From the NCBI RefSeq assembly GCF_002514735.1, contig NZ_NBWU01000004.1:434001-498000 (forward strand): a stretch of 64,000 nucleotides of DNA, read 5' to 3'. The translations under genes were made by a program, and so were the position numbers. Source of the DNA: Sediminicola luteus. Its GTDB lineage: Bacteria; Bacteroidota; Bacteroidia; Flavobacteriales; Flavobacteriaceae. The notes beneath the pieces are model-generated. The model ran no database searches, was not told the origin of the DNA, and was given only the letters and a program-made list of their open reading frames with translations. Of the stretch, positions 59,775 to 64,000 are shown piece by piece; positions within the stretch are counted from its first letter, which is position 1, and every line of letters starts with the position of its first letter.

Positions 59775-60146
59775 ATGAAAAATTTAACTGACATTGGTCT
59801 GGCTATCTTACGTATAGCCCCATCTAGCCTTATGCTTACCCACGGAATACCCAAACTACAGAAAATGCTGGGTGGCGATTTTGCTTTTGCCAACCCTTTG
59901 GGTATTGGCGAGGCCCCTTCGCTTTTTCTGACCGTAATCGGTGAGGTAATTTGTCCTATTTTGATCATCTTAGGCTATAAAACCCGCTGGGCCGCCGTTC
60001 CAGCAGCCATTACCATGTTCGTAGCCGCCTTTGTGGTACATGCCAGCGATCCCATAGATGTTAAAGAAAAAGCTTTTTTATACCTTTTCGCCTTCGTAGC
60101 CGTAATATTCACAGGTCCGGGAAGTTTCAGTTTCGATCGTAAGTAA
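59775..60146 (+). CDS. DoxX-family membrane protein (short)
   Basis: A 123-residue protein with three or four membrane helices (NLTDIGLAILRIAPSSLMLTHGIPKLQKMLGGDF...ICPILIILGYKTRWAAVPAAITMFVAAFVVHASDP), of the DoxX family found with oxidative-stress or thiosulfate oxidation genes. It lies 20 bp after the S10 peptidase gene and converges on holA. No specific partner is visible here. Confidence 0.9.
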   Translation: MKNLTDIGLAILRIAPSSLMLTHGIPKLQKMLGGDFAFANPLGIGEAPSLFLTVIGEVICPILIILGYKTRWAAVPAAITMFVAAFVVHASDPIDVKEKAFLYLFAFVAVIFTGPGSFSFDRK

Positions 60147-60154
60147 AGGATTCG

Positions 60155-61180
60155 TCAGAATACCGAAACCAATAACTCTTTTAGCAAATCGGCTTGGGGT
60201 ACGTTTTGTGCCCCTACCCCTTTGCCTTTAAGATCCAATTGTCGCAAAGACGAAATAATGTGGCTTACCCTTTTCATGGGGTAATTACGTGCCGCTACCT
60301 TAAACTCGCCCACAAAATAGGGGTTCACCCCCAACTGTTTGGACACTTGTTGTGGGTTGTGGTCCAACATACCATGGTACTGCAACAATTGGGTGAAAAA
60401 GGTGTTCAACAAGGTAATGGTAACCACCAAGGGGTGGTCCTTTGGGTTTTGGCCAAAATAGGTGATTATACGCGCGGCCCGGGCCAAATCGCGCTCGCCA
60501 ATGGCTTTTTTCAACTCAAAGTTGTTGTAATCCTTACTGATACCGATATGGGTCTCTATGACTTCCGGGCTAATTTCGGTACCCTTTTCCAATATCAAGG
60601 TCAGTTTATCGAGTTGGTTACTGATTATACTTAAATCGGTGCCTAAATACTCAACCAATAAGGCGGCAGATTTGGGCGAGATCCCATAACCTTTCCCCTT
60701 GAGTACCCTACGGATCCAGTCGGCCACTTGGTTGTCGTACAACTTTTTGCTTTCGTACAACAATCCGTTTTTGTTAACTGCCTTATATAACTTTTTGCGT
60801 TTGTCTAGCTTACCATACTTATAACAGATTACCAAAACGGTAGAGGGTTGGGGTTGCTCTACATAAGCTGTAAGCTGTTCTATAGTCCGCGAAAGATGTT
60901 GGGCCTCCTTCACGATTACCACTTGCCTTTCGGCCATCATGGGAAAACGTTTGGCATTGGCCACGATATCGTCTACCGAGACATCTTTACCATACATTAC
61001 CATTTGGTTAAACCCTTTTTCAGACTCATCGAGTACATTATCTTCAATAAATCCGGCGATTTTATCTATATAATAAGCCTCCTCCCCCATTAAAAAATAA
61101 ATGGGTTTCAAATTTCCGGCCTTTATATCGCCTACGATTTTTTTGATATCGTCCATGGGTCGTTTTTTCTTGGGGTCCAT
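60155..61180 (-). CDS. holA: DNA polymerase III subunit delta
   Basis: The clamp-loader delta subunit, 341 residues, with the N-terminal AAA-like part (KPIYFLMGEEAYYIDKIAGFI; RQVVIVKEAQHL) and the C-terminal collar domain (LKKAIGERDLARAARIITYFGQNPKDHPLVVTITLLNTFF). It opens the beta clamp. Two ATG codons are possible (61180 and 61156); the second, MDDIKKIVGDIK, is the usual family start, so the first eight residues may not be real. Divergent from the HsdR-N gene. Confidence 0.93.
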   Translation of the reverse strand: MDPKKKRPMDDIKKIVGDIKAGNLKPIYFLMGEEAYYIDKIAGFIEDNVLDESEKGFNQMVMYGKDVSVDDIVANAKRFPMMAERQVVIVKEAQHLSRTIEQLTAYVEQPQPSTVLVICYKYGKLDKRKKLYKAVNKNGLLYESKKLYDNQVADWIRRVLKGKGYGISPKSAALLVEYLGTDLSIISNQLDKLTLILEKGTEISPEVIETHIGISKDYNNFELKKAIGERDLARAARIITYFGQNPKDHPLVVTITLLNTFFTQLLQYHGMLDHNPQQVSKQLGVNPYFVGEFKVAARNYPMKRVSHIISSLRQLDLKGKGVGAQNVPQADLLKELLVSVF

Positions 61181-61218
61181 TTCCCTTTCCTTCAGGAAAA
61201 AATCGCCAACTTTGCAAA

Positions 61219-61665
61219 ATGCAACAATTGAATTTCAGGAAGTATCCGTTGCGGCTCAAAAATAGCGAAAATCGATGGTGGATCTTTGACATCATCCGCA
61301 AAAAATTCATGGTCTTGCAACCCGAGGAATGGGTACGCCAGCATTGGTTGCATTATTTGATCACAGATAAGGGTTATCCGGCCAGCTTAATCAATGTAGA
61401 AAAGGAATTACGTGTAAACGGACTAAAAAGACGCTACGATATCGTGGTTTTCAATTCAGATGGGTCTATGGCCGTTTTAGTGGAATGCAAAGCCCCTGAA
61501 ATAACCATTGACCAAAAAACCTTTGACCAGATTGCCCGTTATAACCGTAGTTTGGGCGCAACATATCTTATCGTAAGCAACGGATTGCAACACTACTACT
61601 GCCAAATGGACCAACAGGCAGAAAAGTATGTCTTTTTGCGTGATATTCCTGATTTTAGCCGTTAA
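61219..61665 (+). CDS. HsdR N-terminal-domain (PD-(D/E)XK-like) protein
   Basis: A 148-residue stand-alone HsdR_N-type domain with conserved acidic residues (RYDIVVFNSDGSMAVLVECKAPEI), the catalytic D...ExK pattern of restriction endonuclease-like folds, and VSNGLQHYYCQ downstream. No hsdM, hsdS or motor domain is nearby, so it is not part of a type I system. This is a common orphan in Bacteroidota, perhaps a DNA repair nuclease. A near-consensus -7 box (CAACTTTG) lies 4 nt before the ATG. Confidence 0.88.
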   Translation: MQQLNFRKYPLRLKNSENRWWIFDIIRKKFMVLQPEEWVRQHWLHYLITDKGYPASLINVEKELRVNGLKRRYDIVVFNSDGSMAVLVECKAPEITIDQKTFDQIARYNRSLGATYLIVSNGLQHYYCQMDQQAEKYVFLRDIPDFSR

Positions 61666-61687
61666 TTTGCCACTTTCTAACTAGGGC

Positions 61688-62692
61688 ATGCAAAAGATAG
61701 CCGTCGTCATATTAAACTGGAATGGGGAAAAACTGTTGGAAGCCTATCTTCCTTCGGTAGTTGCCCATTCGCCCCATGCTGATGTTTACGTGGCCGACAA
61801 TGCCTCTACCGATGGGTCGATAGCCTATGTAAAAAACCATTTCCCGCAGGTGAAAATCGTACAAAACTCTGAAAATGGTGGGTTTGCCAAAGGGTATAAC
61901 GATGCCTTACAGCATATTGAGGCCGAGGTGTTCTGCCTACTCAATTCAGATGTAGATGTGCCTAAAGGCTGGTTAGATCCCATACAAAAAATGTTTAATC
62001 AGGCCGATGCACCAGACATTGTGCAACCCAAAATATTGGACTTAAAAAAGCCTACCCATTTTGAATATGCCGGGGCCGCCGGAGGCTATATAGACCAACT
62101 GGGGTATCCCTTTTGCAGAGGTCGGGTATTTCAGTCCTTAGAGGCAGACAAAGGTCAATATAACGATATAAAGGAAGTGTTTTGGGCCACAGGTGCCTGT
62201 ATGTTCATTAAAAGCCGTGTATTTCATAACCTTGGCGGTTTCGACGAGGATTATTTTGCACATCAAGAAGAAATCGACCTCTGTTGGCGGGCCAAAAACC
62301 ATGGCCATACCGTATACTATAATGGTAATAGCCATGTCTTTCATTTAGGGGGTTCTACCCTTAGCAATATGAATCCCAGAAAAACCTTCTTGAACTTTAG
62401 GAACTCTTTATATTCGATAACCAAAAACCTGCCTTGGCATAAAGGTTTTCCTATAATTGTGCAACGGTTGTTGTTAGATGGTATTGCTGGACTAAGATTT
62501 TTGATCCGCTTACAGCCTTTACATTGCCTAGCCATTATAAAGGCCCATTTTAGCTATTATAGAAACTACAAAAAAATCTCCCGAAAAAGAGAAAAAAAGC
62601 AATTTTACGGGCCCTATTTTGCCACTCGGTCAATTGTCTGGTCGCATTTTGTACAAGGGGTGAAGAATTTTTCCTTTTTAGTAAAAGATTAA
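61688..62692 (+). CDS. Family 2 glycosyltransferase
   Basis: The 334-residue protein has a GT-A fold: VVILNWNGEKLLEAYLPSVVAHSPHADVYVADNASTDGS, an Asp-rich motif CLLNSDVDVPKGWLDP, and FDEDYFAHQEEIDLCWRAKNHGHTVYYN with the acceptor/catalytic region. The C-terminal 100 residues are basic and may associate with the membrane. It probably adds a rhamnose-like or other sugar to a cell-surface glycan; the acceptor is unknown. It lies 22 bp after the HsdR-N gene. Confidence 0.92.
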   Translation: MQKIAVVILNWNGEKLLEAYLPSVVAHSPHADVYVADNASTDGSIAYVKNHFPQVKIVQNSENGGFAKGYNDALQHIEAEVFCLLNSDVDVPKGWLDPIQKMFNQADAPDIVQPKILDLKKPTHFEYAGAAGGYIDQLGYPFCRGRVFQSLEADKGQYNDIKEVFWATGACMFIKSRVFHNLGGFDEDYFAHQEEIDLCWRAKNHGHTVYYNGNSHVFHLGGSTLSNMNPRKTFLNFRNSLYSITKNLPWHKGFPIIVQRLLLDGIAGLRFLIRLQPLHCLAIIKAHFSYYRNYKKISRKREKKQFYGPYFATRSIVWSHFVQGVKNFSFLVKD

Positions 62693-62725
62693 CTAATTTG
62701 CGGGGAATTAGCCAAGCTTAATCCA

Positions 62726-62733
62726 TAATTTTG
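62726..62733 (+). promoter_or_regulatory. -7 promoter box TAATTTTG for the OmpA gene
   Basis: A perfect TAnnTTTG match, 36 nt before the ATG at 62770. It excludes the in-frame upstream start at 62731, which lies within the box. Confidence 0.6.
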
Positions 62734-62769
62734 ATAATAAATACTTTTTTAAATCTTATCCATACCACT

Positions 62770-63618
62770 ATGAAAAAAACGATCCTAGGTCTTTTGGGAA
62801 TGGCCGTATTACTTTCTAGCTGTGTATCACAGAAGAAGTTCGCCGACTTGGAAGCCAAGCACAAGGAAGCCCAAGATCTATTAAACTCAGCTACCCTTAA
62901 ATTGAACACTTGTCTTGATGAAAAGACAGCTGCCGAATCAAGGGCTCAAACTTTGGCCGATCAGAACAAATACTTGAAAGAGAACAATCAAGTATTGATG
63001 AACAATATGGGTAACCTTACCGAATTAACGGCCAAAGGTGCCGCCAACTTGGAAAAATCTTTGGAAAGTATCCAAGAAAAAGACCTTACCATTCGTAAGT
63101 TGAACGATGCCATTACCCGCAGGGACAGTGTAAACTTGGCCTTGGTACAAAGCCTAAAAGGTGTTTTGGGTAACTTGGACGACGAAGACATTGAAATCAG
63201 CGTTGAAAAAGGTGTGGTATTCGTTTCCATCTCCGATAAATTGTTGTTCCGTTCCGGAAGCTATAACCTAACGGCCCGTGCCAAAGAAGTATTGGGCAAG
63301 GTGGCCAAGGTAGTAAACAACAAACCTGATTTCGAATTCATGGTAGAAGGTCACACCGACGATGTACCTTACCGTAAAGCCCCACTACAAGACAACTGGG
63401 ACTTATCTGTAAAGCGTGCTACCAGTGTGGTTAGGACACTTCAAAACGATTATGGCGTAGATCCTAAGCGTATGACAGCTGCCGGACGTTCTTCTTATGT
63501 ACCGGTTTCTGCTACAGAGAAATCCAAAAACAGAAGAACGCGTATCGTTGTTCTTCCAAAAATCGATCAGTTCTACGATATGATTGAAAAAGGGATGAAA
63601 GACCCTAAAATCAACTAA
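62770..63618 (+). CDS. OmpA-family lipoprotein
   Basis: A 282-residue protein with a lipobox (LLSSC near residue 18), a coiled-coil region (about 25-130) rich in Glu/Lys/Leu, and a C-terminal OmpA peptidoglycan-binding domain (about 165-275: LTARAKEVLGKVAKVV; MVEGHTDDVPYR; NWDLSVKRATSVVRTL; KNRRTRIVV). It anchors the outer membrane to peptidoglycan. The start is set by the promoter box; the longer frame begins in the promoter. A strong terminator follows. Confidence 0.94.
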   Translation: MKKTILGLLGMAVLLSSCVSQKKFADLEAKHKEAQDLLNSATLKLNTCLDEKTAAESRAQTLADQNKYLKENNQVLMNNMGNLTELTAKGAANLEKSLESIQEKDLTIRKLNDAITRRDSVNLALVQSLKGVLGNLDDEDIEISVEKGVVFVSISDKLLFRSGSYNLTARAKEVLGKVAKVVNNKPDFEFMVEGHTDDVPYRKAPLQDNWDLSVKRATSVVRTLQNDYGVDPKRMTAAGRSSYVPVSATEKSKNRRTRIVVLPKIDQFYDMIEKGMKDPKIN

Positions 63619-63643
63619 GTAAACTTTTTATAAAGTATATAGG

Positions 63644-63672
63644 AACGGCCCCGCATTGGGGCCGTTTTTTTT
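63644..63672 (+). terminator. Terminator after the OmpA gene
   Basis: Arms AACGGCCCC (63644-63652) and GGGGCCGTT (63658-63666) form a perfect 9-bp stem with a 5-nt loop, then a run of T. Confidence 0.93.
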
Positions 63673-63788
63673 GCACTAACCCTATGGTATAAACCATGAT
63701 GGGTATTCCCTCTTATTGAGTGATTAACTTTCTTATCTTTCCATAACGACCCTTTTTACCTTTATCTTCGGTTAAAAACGAACCTCTC

Positions 63789-64000
63789 ATGATCCTTTCC
63801 ATTACTTACATCCGATTAAAATCGCTTTGGCATTTTTTTGAATTGTCGCGTTACGCCTTGCATAGCGTACGCCAATTAAAAAAAGGTCCGTGTAAAAAGT
63901 ATAAATCCACCGGTTTTGGCCTGCACCATTACACCATGAGTTTATGGGAATCGGAAGAAGACCTAAAGGAGTTTGCTACCTCTGGTGCACATAAAAAAGC
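63789..64000 (+). CDS. Dimeric alpha/beta-barrel-like protein (partial at window end)
   Basis: Seventy codons are visible, starting MILSITYIRLKSLWHFFELS, with a conserved GFGLHHYTMSLWESEEDLKEFATSGAHKK segment that resembles DUF3291 / antibiotic-biosynthesis-monooxygenase-like proteins, which use the Trp-Glu-Ser and His residues. The rest lies outside the window. It follows the OmpA terminator, so it is a separate unit. Confidence 0.7.
   Translation, partial: MILSITYIRLKSLWHFFELSRYALHSVRQLKKGPCKKYKSTGFGLHHYTMSLWESEEDLKEFATSGAHKK

Noticed and set aside
61219-61665. Type I restriction-modification system
   Set aside because: Only an HsdR N-terminal-type domain is encoded; no helicase, methylase or specificity subunit is nearby.

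Overview
The window comes from a member of the Bacteroidota, most likely a marine Flavobacteriaceae (Maribacter/Zobellia-like). The evidence is the LpxC-FabZ fusion, the response regulator PorX, a secreted protein with a type B type IX secretion (T9SS) sorting domain, many short lipoproteins, a TonB-dependent receptor paired with a lipoprotein, and promoters with the Bacteroidota -7 box TAnnTTTG and few Shine-Dalgarno sites. I see no rRNA, tRNA, CRISPR array, transposase or prophage. Most of the window is conserved chromosomal backbone.

Layout. 1-5384 (minus): HD hydrolase, lpxD, lpxC/fabZ, lpxA, efp and a second lpxD-like gene, a lipid A operon. 5421-13911 (mostly plus): porX, a 1.1 kb gene-free AT-rich gap, tsaE, a 49-residue lipoprotein, a membrane protein, ald and a DUF4258 protein, then divergent proline dehydrogenase and aroB. 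13986-17685: Lrp regulator, M14 peptidase, XRE regulator with palindromic sites upstream, lipoprotein, TerC. 17796-27797 (minus): quinone reductase with a Crp-like regulator, parC/parE, an EamA exporter, a sulfatase, ychF.

28133-37296 (plus) is the most distinctive part. It is a compact four-gene operon: a GntR regulator, a GH63 alpha-glucosidase lipoprotein, a 1012-residue fusion of sugar/amine kinase + M23 peptidase + class III PLP enzyme, and a GH2 beta-galactosidase lipoprotein. The domain set matches the steps needed to dismantle collagen-type Glc-alpha-1,2-Gal-beta-hydroxylysine: remove glucose, remove galactose, phosphorylate hydroxylysine, then eliminate phosphate and ammonia. This is inferred from domain families and has not been shown.

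37362-42852: ferredoxin and acyl-CoA reductase reading apart from face-to-face promoters, then serC-serA and small DUF proteins. 42909-46325: a putative metal-uptake set (small His/CxxC protein, TonB receptor, lipoprotein). 46460-54610: a large beta-propeller protein, a T9SS cargo protein, folE, msrA and a LolD-like ATPase. 55102-63618: DoxX plus a Tat-exported Gfo/Idh oxidoreductase, a TIGR02757 protein, an S10 peptidase, another DoxX protein, holA, an HsdR-N nuclease-like protein, a GT2 glycosyltransferase and an OmpA lipoprotein. A partial ORF ends the window.

Intergenic DNA carries several repeat types: two MITE-like elements with related terminal inverted repeats and a shared core, a degenerate heptanucleotide tandem array, and a four-copy polypyrimidine repeat family.
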